Source: Pusillibacter faecalis (GTDB taxonomy: Bacteria; Bacillota; Clostridia; Oscillospirales; Oscillospiraceae). Taken from it: a DNA stretch of 64,000 nucleotides. The stretch is taken from the NCBI RefSeq assembly GCF_018408705.1, contig NZ_AP023420.1, forward strand, positions 2,480,001 through 2,544,000. The letters are read 5' to 3'. Below are positions 41,677 through 50,692 of the stretch, piece after piece (position 1 is the first letter of the stretch; the number at the start of each line of letters is the position of its first letter). The notes beneath the pieces are model-generated. The model was not told where the DNA came from. It searched no databases and saw only the letters and a list, made by a program, of their open reading frames with translations. Made by a program: the position numbers and the translations under genes.

Positions 41677-43347
41677 TCAGGCAGTGACCTGTTCCACCTC
41701 TGGGATGGGTTTGAGATTAAAATGAATTTCGATAGAAATGTGTCTTGTTTTATCTTCGTCAATGCGCTCATGCACGACGATTTCTTTGATTAAGCGGTTA
41801 AGGGTGGCTGCGTCCAGCTCTGTAATGTTGGCATATTCCTGAATGGCTTCCACCCATTGTTTTGCGTCATTGGCAAGCTGGGCTTCATCGGACAGCCGCT
41901 TCCTGCCCTCGGACACTTTTGCTTTAAGCTCCGTCTGCTCGGTCTGTGTCTTTTCCAGCATGGTGTTGAAATTCTGCTCACTGATACGCCCTGCAATCAT
42001 ATCCTCATAAAGCCGCATGACCATTTTATCCAGAACCTCAATCCGTTCCTCGTCCCTTGTAAGGGAGCGTTCCATTGCTTCCCGCTGTTCCCGCTGCTCG
42101 GCTTCACAGGTATTAGTCAGGCGGTCGGCAACCGCTTTCCCGTCCATCAGGGCAGCTCTGGCACATTCCCGGATTTTTCGCAGCACATGGCTGTAAAGGG
42201 TGTCATAGTCAATCCGGTGCTGGGTGCAGTGGTTCTTTCCAAAGGCATTGTAGGTCTTGCAGGAATAAATCTGCTGGGGATGTTTTGCGTTTGTATAGCG
42301 TATCGTCAGCGACTTCCCACACTCGCCGCATTTTATCAGTCCGGCAAACAGGCTGATTTCATTGGTCTGCCCCGGACGCTGGCGGGATTTCAGCTTGTTC
42401 TGCACAATGTCAAAGCTCATGCGGTCAATCAGCGGTTCATGCTGTCCCTCCACTACAATCCAGTCCTCCGGCTTCTTTTCCCCAATCGTGCCGATTTTGA
42501 AACGGTAGTCTTTTTTCTGGGAAGCAATCGCCCCGGTGTAAACGGGATTCATCAAAAGGTCTTTGATAACGGAGAAGTCCCACATATACCGTCCGTTTTC
42601 CGGGTCTTTCTTTTCCCATTTGGTTCGGGTATTGCGAAGCCCCCGTTCCCGGTTCCACCATGTGGGGCAGGGGATTTTTTCTTCCTCCAGCCGTCTGCGG
42701 ATATAGTTCGGACCATGACCGTTTAGGGCATATCCGAAAATCAGCCGCACAATCGGGGCGGTTTCCTCGTCAATGAGCAGATGGTTTTTGTCCTCCGGGT
42801 CTTTCCGATACCCAAACGGGGCAAGACACCCGGTAAACTGTCCTTTCTGCGCTTTCAGAAGATAAGAGGAATGGACTTTCTTGGAAATATCCTTGCTGTA
42901 CATCTCGTTCAGGATATTCTTGAACGGGGCAATATCGTTGTTATCACGCAGGGTGTCGATACCGTCATTCATGGCGATATAGCGGACACCGTTTCTTGGG
43001 AAAAAGTCCTCAATCAAATGCCCGGTTTGCAGATAGTTACGCCCCAGTCGGCTGAGGTCTTTCGTGATGACAAGGTTGATTTGCCTGCGCTCAATGGCTC
43101 TCAACATTCTCTGTAAATCAGGACGCTCCATATTAAGACCTGTGAAACCATCGTCCTGATAGACTGCCACAACCTCCCATCCCTGCTTTTCGCAGTATTT
43201 TTCCAGCATATCACGCTGGTTTGCGATACTGGCACTTTCGCCTTGCAGGTCATCGTCCTTTGACAGCCTGCAATAGACCGCCGCACGATAGCCCCCGGCA
43301 AGTGCCGAACCGATTGTTCTGTATTCCATTTCGTTCATCATAGCCAT
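41677..43347 (-). CDS. IME1 large serine recombinase
   Basis: 556 residues. Resolvase domain with catalytic Ser at about residue 29 (AAVYCRLSKDDD) and LVITKDLSRLGRNY; recombinase domain (GYALNGHGPNYIRRRLEEEK); zinc ribbon (IKCGECGKSLTIRY ... HCTQHR); a coiled coil and a DUF4368-type tail ending HFNLKPIPEVEQVTA. It is related to the Tn4451 TnpX group. It is expected to recombine the two maff2-derived att sites flanking the element. It is the last gene of the leftward IME1 operon. Confidence 0.93.
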   Translation of the reverse strand: MAMMNEMEYRTIGSALAGGYRAAVYCRLSKDDDLQGESASIANQRDMLEKYCEKQGWEVVAVYQDDGFTGLNMERPDLQRMLRAIERRQINLVITKDLSRLGRNYLQTGHLIEDFFPRNGVRYIAMNDGIDTLRDNNDIAPFKNILNEMYSKDISKKVHSSYLLKAQKGQFTGCLAPFGYRKDPEDKNHLLIDEETAPIVRLIFGYALNGHGPNYIRRRLEEEKIPCPTWWNRERGLRNTRTKWEKKDPENGRYMWDFSVIKDLLMNPVYTGAIASQKKDYRFKIGTIGEKKPEDWIVVEGQHEPLIDRMSFDIVQNKLKSRQRPGQTNEISLFAGLIKCGECGKSLTIRYTNAKHPQQIYSCKTYNAFGKNHCTQHRIDYDTLYSHVLRKIRECARAALMDGKAVADRLTNTCEAEQREQREAMERSLTRDEERIEVLDKMVMRLYEDMIAGRISEQNFNTMLEKTQTEQTELKAKVSEGRKRLSDEAQLANDAKQWVEAIQEYANITELDAATLNRLIKEIVVHERIDEDKTRHISIEIHFNLKPIPEVEQVTA

Positions 43348-43545
43348 TTACCCACACAATCCAGACGGTATCTGGCTCTTTTGAACCTCATCTTCATTAT
43401 AGCTCATATCTTTCTTTTTAGCAAGATATTCTTTCGTATTTGTCTTTCCGTATTTCTGGGAAATCAGGCTGACGAACACATCGGTTGCATCCAGCTCCCC
43501 GTCAAATACAGTGGTCACATGAATCTCTGTTTTGTTTTTTGCCAT
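43348..43545 (-). CDS. Small protein directly upstream of the IME1 recombinase
   Basis: 65 residues, MAKNKTEIHVTTVFDGELDA at the start and QKYGKTNTKEYLAKKKDM in the middle. Its stop codon abuts the recombinase ATG (TAA-ATG), so the two are coupled. The size and position are those of TnpW-like or excisionase-like partners of IME recombinases, but the sequence differs from the TnpW found in IME2. Function not known. Confidence 0.6.
   Translation of the reverse strand: MAKNKTEIHVTTVFDGELDATDVFVSLISQKYGKTNTKEYLAKKKDMSYNEDEVQKSQIPSGLCG
43355..43372. repeat. 18-bp sequence repeated in inverted orientation near the IME1 right end
   Basis: CACAATCCAGACGGTATC is the exact reverse complement of 51937-51954. 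One copy is in the last codons of the small gene before the recombinase, the other about 30 bases inside the right end of IME1. Confidence 0.75.
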
Positions 43546-43589
43546 AGGCAGTTATCCTCCATACATGAAAATAGCCAGACAGAGGGTGT

Positions 43590-43869
43590 CGGCAACGAAG
43601 TCCGGCAACGGGCTTCAAAAGACCTTGCAAACAATCTCAATCTGGCGGTGGTTACTATTTATACTTTTCTTTTATTTTTCTGTTGTTTTGGTTGTTATAA
43701 GGGAGAAAAGCCCGGAAATAAGGGGTTTTCCCCGGCAACCGGCTCGGCAACGGGATAGCAACAGGGGGTGCAACGGGTGGTCATTTTCAGAATGGAAGCT
43801 CCATCTGTTCTGTGACCTCCACAAAACCGTCCATCGTTTTTTCAGACGGGTTGCCGGAGTCCGTTGCCG
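43590..43869. repeat. CGGCAAC iterons beside the IME1 helicase gene
   Basis: CGGCAAC occurs at 43590, 43603, 43733 and 43745 on the plus strand and inverted at 43850 and 43863, with looser AGCAAC and TGCAAC copies at 43758 and 43770. An AT-rich stretch lies between (43,650-43,700). The cluster spans the 240-base gap and the 3' end of the helicase gene and is a candidate replication origin. Confidence 0.5.
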
Positions 43870-45181
43870 GGTTTTCTCGCTCCCAGCCCTTTTGTCTGCC
43901 ATATTCGGAAAACATTCTTGGGTTCGGGAAGTACCGCCAGCGGTCAATGCACTGGTTCATAATCTCGTTGATTTCCCGGATTTCCCATTGCTTCGGCTCG
44001 TCAAAGGCATGGTTCAAGGCTTCCTTGTAGAGCTGCTTGGAGCAGACCATGCTCCCGGTGTACTTATCAAGATACGCCTGTATCATCCCGGCTTTGGTGT
44101 CCTCCGGCATAAAATCCCGCTGGTGTTCTTTGAGATACCGCTGCATGGCGGGGCTGAAAGCCAGCTTGAACCTGCCGCTTCGGTAAATCTCCATAGCTTC
44201 TGCCCACATTTGCTCGATATAGGCTCTGGAAGCAGCTTCATCCTCCAAAATGTGAACCTCGGCTTGTTCCGGGTACACCATGACGGGGATAAAGCGGCGA
44301 TTGCCGGAACGGTCAAGGGGCAGGAAGTCAAGAGCATTGGAAGTGCCGCCAAACACGCACTGGCGGGGGCGGTCTGCCGGGTGGGTTTCATAGGGTATCT
44401 TGTAGACCTCCTTCTGCCGGCTTAAAAATGACTTGATTTCTTCGATGCTCTTGGCGTTTGCGGTTGCCATCATTTCCGACATTTCGATAATCCAGTGACC
44501 TTGCAGCTTGCGGTACACATTGTCATCGTCCAGCTTCCGCAAATCATCGGAGAACCACTCGTCCCGGACTGCCAGCAGACGGAAGAAGGTGGACTTGCCA
44601 GCCCCCTGACCGCCTACCAGACAGAGCATGATTTCAAATTTGCACCCTGGCTGAAAGGCTCGTGAGATTGCACCCAACAGGAACAGCTTCAATGCTTCAT
44701 AGGTGTAATCATCTGCGTCAGCCCCCAGAAAGTGCCGCAGGCAGAAACGGATTCGCTCTGTCCCATCCCACACAAGAGTATTGAGATAGTCCCGGATGGG
44801 ATGGTACTTGTTTTCATTCGCCACAATCCCGATGGCATTATCAATCTTTTTCTCATTGGTAAGCCCATAGGTTTCTTCCAGATAAAGAAGCAGATACTTC
44901 ATGTCCGTATCGTTCAGGGCGGTGCTTTCTCTGTGGAAGCCGATGGGCTTTATGATGTCCTTGCGGTCGGTCAGGATGTTGTATGCGATAGCCCCGGAAA
45001 GCAGAGGGTCACGCTGGAATACGGTCAGGCAGTTCCGTATGCTCTGACGGACACCGCCTTTCTCGGTAGTTTCCAGCCCCGCCTTGATTTCCTCAACGCT
45101 CTGTGGCGGCTGCATGGCGTTCATGGTGTTTTTTAGTTCTTGCTGCGTCTGCGGCTGCAAACTCTGCCATTCGTTGTTCAA
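43787..45181 (-). CDS. VapE-type (superfamily 3-like) replicative helicase
   Basis: 464 residues. Walker A VGGQGAGKSTFFRLL, a GHWIIEMSEMM segment in the Walker B position and FGGTSNALDFLPLDRSGNRR are typical of the virulence-associated E / phage P4-like helicase family. It would unwind IME1 DNA for replication. Its start overlaps the CHC2 primase gene by 89 bases, so the pair acts as a split primase-helicase. Confidence 0.88.
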   Translation of the reverse strand: MNNEWQSLQPQTQQELKNTMNAMQPPQSVEEIKAGLETTEKGGVRQSIRNCLTVFQRDPLLSGAIAYNILTDRKDIIKPIGFHRESTALNDTDMKYLLLYLEETYGLTNEKKIDNAIGIVANENKYHPIRDYLNTLVWDGTERIRFCLRHFLGADADDYTYEALKLFLLGAISRAFQPGCKFEIMLCLVGGQGAGKSTFFRLLAVRDEWFSDDLRKLDDDNVYRKLQGHWIIEMSEMMATANAKSIEEIKSFLSRQKEVYKIPYETHPADRPRQCVFGGTSNALDFLPLDRSGNRRFIPVMVYPEQAEVHILEDEAASRAYIEQMWAEAMEIYRSGRFKLAFSPAMQRYLKEHQRDFMPEDTKAGMIQAYLDKYTGSMVCSKQLYKEALNHAFDEPKQWEIREINEIMNQCIDRWRYFPNPRMFSEYGRQKGWERENPATDSGNPSEKTMDGFVEVTEQMELPF

Positions 45182-45737
45182 GCTGTATCACATCCTTTCC
45201 GTAGTCCGTAATCAAAGCCGCTTTTTCCTCTGTCTCCCCGAACAGCAGCACATCCAGCAGATATTCCACTTGGGCTTGCTTCTGTAAGGCTTCCACAAAC
45301 CGGGGATGAAAGGCTTCCTCCGGGGAGTGCGGGACATAATCCTTTCTCCATGCCCTAAGCAGGTGGAGATAATCGGCAAGGATACGGGAGCAGCGGTTCT
45401 TTGCTTCCTGAAACTGTTCCTCCGGGGATTTCTGCCGGGGCTTGGGCTTTTTTACCTTTCCCGGCGGTTTCCAGTCCTCATAGGAAATTCCAAAGTCCTG
45501 TGCCAGTTGTACGGCGGCTTCTTTCTTTCCCAGCCCATACAGAGCGGCGGCAAAATCAATCACATCCCCATCCGTACCGCAGCCGAAGCAGTGGTAACGC
45601 CGATCCAGCTTCATGCTTGGGGTTTTATCGTTATGGAACGGGCAACAAGCCATCCCGTTCCGACCTACATGGATTCCATAATGCTCCGCAGCCTGTCTTG
45701 TTGTGACGGACTGCTTCACAGCTTCAAATACATTCAA
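45093..45737 (-). CDS. CHC2 zinc-finger DNA primase-like protein
   Basis: 214 residues. The zinc finger is CPFHNDKTPSMKLDRRYHCF with a further Cys in GCGTDG, the CHC2 pattern of DnaG-type primases, at residues 30-60. A charged, mostly helical region follows without a TOPRIM domain, so it may load or recognise the primer while another protein synthesises it. Co-expressed with the VapE-type helicase. Confidence 0.87.
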   Translation of the reverse strand: MNVFEAVKQSVTTRQAAEHYGIHVGRNGMACCPFHNDKTPSMKLDRRYHCFGCGTDGDVIDFAAALYGLGKKEAAVQLAQDFGISYEDWKPPGKVKKPKPRQKSPEEQFQEAKNRCSRILADYLHLLRAWRKDYVPHSPEEAFHPRFVEALQKQAQVEYLLDVLLFGETEEKAALITDYGKDVIQLEQRMAEFAAADAARTKKHHERHAAATER

Positions 45738-45764
45738 ATCTATCCCTCCTTGAAAATAAGAAAA

Positions 45765-45799
45765 GCACCTGACATTCTCTGATTGAAAATGGCAAGTGC
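45765..45799 (-). terminator. Hairpin downstream of the IME1 relaxase gene
   Basis: GCACCTGACATT (45765-45776) and AATGGCAAGTGC (45788-45799), with two mismatches, followed on the minus strand by TTTTCTTATTTT. Confidence 0.7.
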
Positions 45800-45802
45800 C
45801 TG

Positions 45803-47383
45803 TTAAAGTTCCATATCCTGTTGTCTGTGTTTCGCCTGTGCCGGGGCGGTTCTTTGTGCTTTTTTCTCGTCTGCCTTATCCTGCAAGACTTCCTTGATGG
45901 GCTGCTTCTTGGGCGGCTCTTTGCTTTCCTCTGTGCCGGGTGTGGCTTTCCGTACCCAGTAGCGGATGTCCCGCAGCTTCTTCAAATCCTCCTGTACCTC
46001 GGTCAGCGGTACTTTCAGTTCTGCGATTTCGCTGAGAAGCGTTTCCTGCTCCTCTTGCAGCTCCTTTTGGGTACTGTCCTTATCGTCCGGGTGCTTGGCA
46101 AGGTAGGCGGCGGCTTTCTCATACCGGGCAACCTCCGGGTGTTCCTGTTTGAATTTCTCCTTTGTTTTCTTAAAAAATATCTTCTGGTACTTCTCATAGA
46201 CAGCCTTACATTCTTTGCAGTCTGTCCGGCTGGCAAGAATCCCGTCAATCACTTTGCTGCGGGCTTCCTTTGGCTTCATCTGATTGCGGTAATCGGCGGC
46301 TGATTTCCCGGACGCTTCCAGAAACGCTTCTAAGTCCTCCACAGTGGAAAGTCCCTTTTGCCGGAGATAGGACAATGCTTCGCTGACTGCCTTTAAGTCC
46401 TGTGAAGTCCCCCGGTTCTGTCCAGCCCTTGTCCAGTCCCTCCGTTCTTCTTTTCGTATCTCCATATACTTCATCAGCAGATTGGGAAGAAGTGTCGCTT
46501 CCTCCGCCGTTTTTTGTGCAAGCAGCTCTTTCCGTTTTTCTCCCAGTTCGGTAATCCAGCCTTTGAGGTTTTGAATGAGCTGCCGAATGGACTGCATCAG
46601 GCGGTTGGCGGCTTTGATTTCCCGGTTCAGGTTGCCGATATTCGTCTGGATACCACGCTTTTCCATCTGCTGGACAGCAGCCCCCTCATGGACAGTGGGG
46701 ACTATATCAAGCCCCTGTCTGGCATAGGAACGCAAGTCCACACGCTCCGGGCGGTCATTGGCTTCCAGATAGCGGTTCTGGATGACCTCCCATTCATGCC
46801 GCCAGATTTCACAATACTTCTGGTCGTTCCAATCAACCGTATCCTCCTTGTGGCTTTTCCACCTGCCGGACGGAAGTTTTATCCGTTCTCCGCTTTCATC
46901 AAGGTCATAAACCTTGCGGCTCTTGGGAAGCCATTTCCCATGTTCGTCCATTGCCCTCATAGTGAGCAGGACATGGGCGTGGGGATTGTGTCCCGGCGGA
47001 TGGGGGTCATGGATGGCAAAATCAGCAATCATGCCTTTGGAAACAAACTGCTGCTGGCAAAACTCCCGAACAAGGACAGCATATTGGTCAGGCGGTATCT
47101 CTCTGGGGATGGTAAGCACCCACCGCCTTGCAAGCTGGGAGTTCCATTGTTTTTCCACAGCTTCGGCGGCGTTCCATAGGGTATTGCGGTCTGCATACGA
47201 CCGTGGGGCATTTGCCGGGAGCAGGATTTCATTGTGGACGATACCACGCTTTTCCGGGTAGTGCTTCACTTGCTGGTCGTATTCACAGAACAGCTTTTCG
47301 CCACTCTGGTAAGCAGCGGCGGCAACCGCAGACTGTCGCTGGCTGCGCTGCACAATCGTGATTTCGTTGTGTGGACAGGGCAT
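45803..47383 (-). CDS. IME1 MobA/MobL-family relaxase
   Basis: 526 residues from the ATG at 47383, with GAAAGGAGGG upstream. The MobA/MobL domain (residues 5-230) includes SAVAAAAYQSGEKLF, LPANAPRSYADRNTLWNA and the metal-binding His triad in HDPHPPGHNPHAHVLL. A long coiled coil (residues 260-500) follows. It nicks the element's oriT, predicted at 48,462, for mobilisation through the ICE channel. The frame is intact, unlike its counterpart in IME2. Confidence 0.92.
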   Translation of the reverse strand: MPCPHNEITIVQRSQRQSAVAAAAYQSGEKLFCEYDQQVKHYPEKRGIVHNEILLPANAPRSYADRNTLWNAAEAVEKQWNSQLARRWVLTIPREIPPDQYAVLVREFCQQQFVSKGMIADFAIHDPHPPGHNPHAHVLLTMRAMDEHGKWLPKSRKVYDLDESGERIKLPSGRWKSHKEDTVDWNDQKYCEIWRHEWEVIQNRYLEANDRPERVDLRSYARQGLDIVPTVHEGAAVQQMEKRGIQTNIGNLNREIKAANRLMQSIRQLIQNLKGWITELGEKRKELLAQKTAEEATLLPNLLMKYMEIRKEERRDWTRAGQNRGTSQDLKAVSEALSYLRQKGLSTVEDLEAFLEASGKSAADYRNQMKPKEARSKVIDGILASRTDCKECKAVYEKYQKIFFKKTKEKFKQEHPEVARYEKAAAYLAKHPDDKDSTQKELQEEQETLLSEIAELKVPLTEVQEDLKKLRDIRYWVRKATPGTEESKEPPKKQPIKEVLQDKADEKKAQRTAPAQAKHRQQDMEL

Positions 47384-47572
47384 TTCGTGTCCCTCCTTTC
47401 GGTAATTGGTGGATGGGGTGGCGTTTTACCACCTCATTTTGGGCAGAAAAAAAGCAGGAGACCTTTTTCAGATTTCCTGCTCGGTGTGCCGCTGTATGGG
47501 CGGCGGGTATTTAGTTGTAAAAGTTCGGGGCAAGTTGCCCCGATGTGAAGCTGACAAACTGGAATTTTCAAA

Positions 47573-48178
47573 TTAGTCTTTGCAAATAACCTTTGAATCT
47601 TCACCATCAATTACAATTCCCTGACGGTTGTTAATTGGGCATAGATTCAAATCCGAAAACTCAGTCATTATTTTCTCGGTAACTTTCTTAAATGGTGCTG
47701 TAAGATAATGCGGAAGAACATAGAAATCAATCAAATCAATCCCTGCATCATCTTCTTGTGAGTAGTCCTCCGGCTTTTCATCCATTTGCTCGATATATTG
47801 GATGCTTGGAGCGCATATAATTGCGCCTGCCGACTCGCCGATCATCAATTTTCCATTTGCCAATTCCTTTTTCAGCAGTCCATCAGTTCCCGTTTTACGG
47901 AGCTGGTCCATAAGAAAGAAAGAATTTCCGCCGGTAAAATATATCACATCTGCTTCTTCAAAAACAGACTGTATCGTTGAATAAGCCTCCGTTGAAATAT
48001 CAATTTCAGTTACGATCGCTCCCAACTTTTTGAATAATTTTCGAGCCGAGCCGACATAACCGGTGTAGCCTTCACGCAGTGAAGCTGTTGGAATAAATGC
48101 GACTTTCTTATTTTCAATTTCTTCCTTTATCAGACTTCCTACACTTGAAAAGTGCGAACATAAAAATAATTTCATCAA
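47573..48178 (-). CDS. Peptidase E (S51 dipeptidase) cargo
   Basis: 201 residues. The S51 nucleophile motif GESAGAIICAP contains the active-site Ser at about residue 115, with FTGGNSFFLMDQL and VLPHYLTAPF around it. The family cleaves Asp-X dipeptides or acts as a related amidotransferase-like hydrolase. The gene is AT-rich compared with the GC-richer relaxase next to it, and it sits between the relaxase and the putative oriT, so it looks like cargo. A nutritional or detoxifying role is possible. Confidence 0.85.
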   Translation of the reverse strand: MMKLFLCSHFSSVGSLIKEEIENKKVAFIPTASLREGYTGYVGSARKLFKKLGAIVTEIDISTEAYSTIQSVFEEADVIYFTGGNSFFLMDQLRKTGTDGLLKKELANGKLMIGESAGAIICAPSIQYIEQMDEKPEDYSQEDDAGIDLIDFYVLPHYLTAPFKKVTEKIMTEFSDLNLCPINNRQGIVIDGEDSKVICKD

Positions 48179-48302
48179 TATTCTCCTTTATAAATTTCGA
48201 TTTGTTGTCATCTTCATTATACTTCATTGGCTATCGAAAAGATAGCATATTTTATGAAACTTGTCGGCTGGGAACAGCTTGCAACGCAAGGTGTCCCCAG
48301 AT

Positions 48303-48480
48303 GGCAAGTCCACAAAAGGGTAGCTGACGGCAGCCAGCGCAGGGGAAGCGTAGCGTCCCCTGTTTGATTTGGAGCAGACCATGACTGCGGAAAATCACAG
48401 CCCTCCGGCGAGGAGCCTTCGGAGAACGCAATGCACCAACCTCTGGGTGGTGTATAATTGCGCCCTTAGTAAACTAAGGG
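48303..48480 (+). promoter_or_regulatory. Putative IME1 oriT
   Basis: It begins with GGCAAGTCCACAA (48303-48315), has an imperfect inverted repeat CACCAACC/GGGTGGTG (48434-48452), then TAATTGCGCCCTTAG with the RSF1010/MOBQ-like core TGCG|CCCT (predicted nick at 48462/48463), then the palindrome CCCTTAGTAAACTAAGGG (48463-48480). IME2 has the same order and nearly the same spacing. The remainder of the 295-base gap between peptidase E and the DUF3847 gene holds no gene. Confidence 0.75.
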
Positions 48481-48770
48481 GTTTCCGGCTTCTCCCGTTC
48501 CAGCAGTTTTTTCAATAGTTCCTGCGTGTCCTGCCTGTGAAAAATGAGTTTCAACAACAGCATGACATCATCATCTGTCAGGCGTTCCGGCTCTTGCAGA
48601 AAACTTTCCAGCATACCGCCACGAGTACAGAGCCGGTGCGTCCGTTCCTTTCGGGTAAGCTGCTTTAACTGGTGCTGCAATGCCTTTTCATCATTGATGG
48701 CTTTCCGCAGTTTCTTTTCGCTTTTCTCCAACTCCCGATTGAGTTTTTCCAGCTTTGAGGTATCAGGCAA
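48474..48770 (-). CDS. DUF3847-family protein
   Basis: 98 residues. The first half is a coiled coil (LNRELEKSEKKLRKAINDEK) and the conserved segment is RTHRLCTRGGMLESFL. This family accompanies MobA/MobL relaxases in Clostridial mobilizable elements and is probably an oriT accessory protein, since its gene borders the putative oriT on the same strand. It overlaps the preceding gene by 8 bases. Confidence 0.82.
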   Translation of the reverse strand: MPDTSKLEKLNRELEKSEKKLRKAINDEKALQHQLKQLTRKERTHRLCTRGGMLESFLQEPERLTDDDVMLLLKLIFHRQDTQELLKKLLEREKPETP

Positions 48771-49104
48771 GGGCAGCGTCCTCCTTTCCCGGTATCAGCA
48801 CATAAATCCTGTTTGGTTCTCCAACGCCCTGACGCACCCGCATGATAAGTCCGGCGTTTTCCAGTTCATTCAAAGAACGCTTGACCGTCATAGCGCTGCG
48901 GGACAGGACTGCGGCAATGGCTGTGACAGGGAAGCAGACAAACAGGATTCCGTTCTCGTCCTCCTGCCCATTGGAGAGCATAGCGTTCAACATCCGGCAG
49001 TACATGACCTTTGCGGTGCTGCTGACTGGAAACCCTGTCAACGCTCTTGGAAAAGCCATACAGGGCGGCAATGGTGTGTCTATCGTCATAAATTCAAAAT
49101 TCAT
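48763..49104 (-). CDS. Winged-helix replication initiator-like protein
   Basis: 113 residues. The segment FPRALTGFPVSSTAKVMYCR resembles the N-terminus of RepA/replication initiator proteins, and VLSRSAMTVKRSLNELENAG is a winged-helix DNA-binding motif. It could bind an IME1 origin or regulate transcription. A full replication initiator would be longer, so the assignment is to a domain rather than a complete family. It overlaps the flanking genes by 4-8 bases. Confidence 0.7.
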   Translation of the reverse strand: MNFEFMTIDTPLPPCMAFPRALTGFPVSSTAKVMYCRMLNAMLSNGQEDENGILFVCFPVTAIAAVLSRSAMTVKRSLNELENAGLIMRVRQGVGEPNRIYVLIPGKEDAALA

Positions 49105-49289
49105 TCGGTGTGTTCCTCCTTTTTCTTTGCTCGTTTGGATAAATAACGGGGGCAGTCAATCACAACCGCCCGGAAGCTCTGCTTGCACCCATGCTGGCAT
49201 TTCCGGCATAATTCGTTGTAAGTGACACGCCCCCGGTCATTGAGGTAAAAAGAAAGCTCATGCTTCCTCTTTTTGCTCATTCTCGGCAT
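49101..49289 (-). CDS. Small Cys-containing IME protein
   Basis: 62 residues with NELCRKCQHGCKQSFRAVVI and a further Cys in DCPRYLSKR, which suggests a small zinc-binding, basic, nucleic-acid-interacting protein. It is first gene of the leftward mobilisation-replication unit. Similar proteins occur at this position in related elements, with no known function. Confidence 0.6.
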   Translation of the reverse strand: MPRMSKKRKHELSFYLNDRGRVTYNELCRKCQHGCKQSFRAVVIDCPRYLSKRAKKKEEHTE

Positions 49290-49773
49290 ATTGCGCTTCC
49301 TCCCGTTTTCGTGTATGGTTTCGGGGCGATTTTCGGCAAAATTACAGCCATAGAGCCGCCTAAAATCTCCCGAAGTATCAGCGATAGGGTAGACTATCCC
49401 CCTATCAGATTGTCGTGTTTCGGTATCATTTCGGTGTCAGTTCGCCAGTTCTCCCCGGTGTCGTTCCTCCCCTGAATCTCACAGCGGCGTATCGCTCCCT
49501 TTGGTATGCTCGTTTTGGTAAGGGTTCCTCCATATCCCTGCCAAAAGTCATGGCACTACATCGCCGGGGAAGCATATCCCACACAGGCTGGTCATTCGAT
49601 TGGAATAATCCATCGATGAACTACCTGTATCATAGAACATTTTTGTGCCCTGTGCCGTATGTCCACAAAGTAGGAATTAGGGGTAAAAATCAGAAATTTC
49701 CACGATTGCGGAATTGATATGGTATAATCAATTCAACGGTTATAAATGTCGTTAGAAAGGGGGAACTGCTTCA
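49290..49773. other. Regulatory gap between divergent IME1 units
   Basis: About 480 bases without a gene. It contains the dyad GATAGGG/CCCTATC (49383-49389 and 49400-49406), several TTTCGG repeats around 49,319-49,440, and an extended -10 box TGGTATAAT (49720-49728) for the rightward XRE gene. The leftward promoter must also lie here. It could include an origin or repressor operators. Confidence 0.5.
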
Positions 49774-50580
49774 ATGAACGGAGCTACTACAATACAGGAA
49801 CGGCTAAAAGATTTACGATTAAACAAAGGATTAAAACTGGAAGAACTGGCAGAGCAAACAGGTATTTCAAAATCGGCTCTTGGCAGTTATGAAAAAGATG
49901 ACTATAAGGAAATCAATCATGGCAACCTTATCCTGCTGGCAGATTTTTATGGGGTGTCCCTCGATTATCTCTTTTGCCGGACAGAGAACCGGGCGGAGAT
50001 CAACACGCCATTAAGGGAGCTGCATTTGAGTGATGAGATGGTAGCACTTCTGAAAAGCGGTCGGATTAACAACCGTCTGCTCTGCGAACTTGCCACCCAT
50101 AAGGACTTTATCAAGTTTCTTGCGGACATTGAGATTTATGTGGATGGGATTGCCACCATGCAGATTCAGAACCTCAACGCCCTTGTCGATACCGTCCGGC
50201 ATGAAATCATTGAACGGTATCGCCCCGGCGAAGACGACCCCCATTTGAAAGTGTTGCAAGCCGCCCATATCAGTGATGATGAATATTTCAGCCACATGGT
50301 TCTAGATGACCTCAACCTCATTATCCGGGATATTCGGGAAGCCCACAAAAAGGACAGTGAAAGTGCACCCCAGACCACTGTTGCCAATGAACTGAAAGAA
50401 AATCTGGAAGCGGTCGAAAACTTCAAGGGTAGCCGGGATGAAAAGCTCGTTGTCCTTTACTGCAAACAGCTCGGCATCAACTATAAAAATCTGTCAGATG
50501 AAGAATTTCGCTGGCTGATTCGGATTCTCAAAAAATCAAAGAAAATGGGAACGCCTATCAGTCAGAGGAAAAAACGGTAA
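49774..50580 (+). CDS. IME1 XRE-family regulator
   Basis: 268 residues. The N-terminal helix-turn-helix (LKLEELAEQTGISKSALGSY) and the downstream ADFYGVSLDYLFCR are typical of repressors of mobile elements. A long C-terminal domain without recognisable family (residues 80-250) could bind ligand or oligomerise. The gene is transcribed opposite to all other IME1 functions, which suits a maintenance repressor. Confidence 0.85.
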   Translation: MNGATTIQERLKDLRLNKGLKLEELAEQTGISKSALGSYEKDDYKEINHGNLILLADFYGVSLDYLFCRTENRAEINTPLRELHLSDEMVALLKSGRINNRLLCELATHKDFIKFLADIEIYVDGIATMQIQNLNALVDTVRHEIIERYRPGEDDPHLKVLQAAHISDDEYFSHMVLDDLNLIIRDIREAHKKDSESAPQTTVANELKENLEAVENFKGSRDEKLVVLYCKQLGINYKNLSDEEFRWLIRILKKSKKMGTPISQRKKR

Positions 50581-50582
50581 AG

Positions 50583-50631
50583 AAAAACCGCTGTTGCATG
50601 GTTTGTTGGCTTCCATGTAGCAGCGGTTTTT
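50583..50631 (+). terminator. Terminator of the IME1 regulator gene
   Basis: AAAAACCGCTG (50583-50593) pairs with CAGCGGTTTTT (50621-50631), with additional TGCATGG/CCATGTA pairing inside. Confidence 0.85.
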
Positions 50632-50692
50632 GCTGGGATTATTCAGTTGAATTTTTAGAACGACAAACTTGAATTTTTCTTTTTAGAATGAA

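Noticed and set aside
47526..47542. CGGGGCAAGTTGCCCCG as a twelfth ICE dyad
   Set aside because: The arm sequence and spacing differ from the CYTYGGGAC family and it lies inside IME1.
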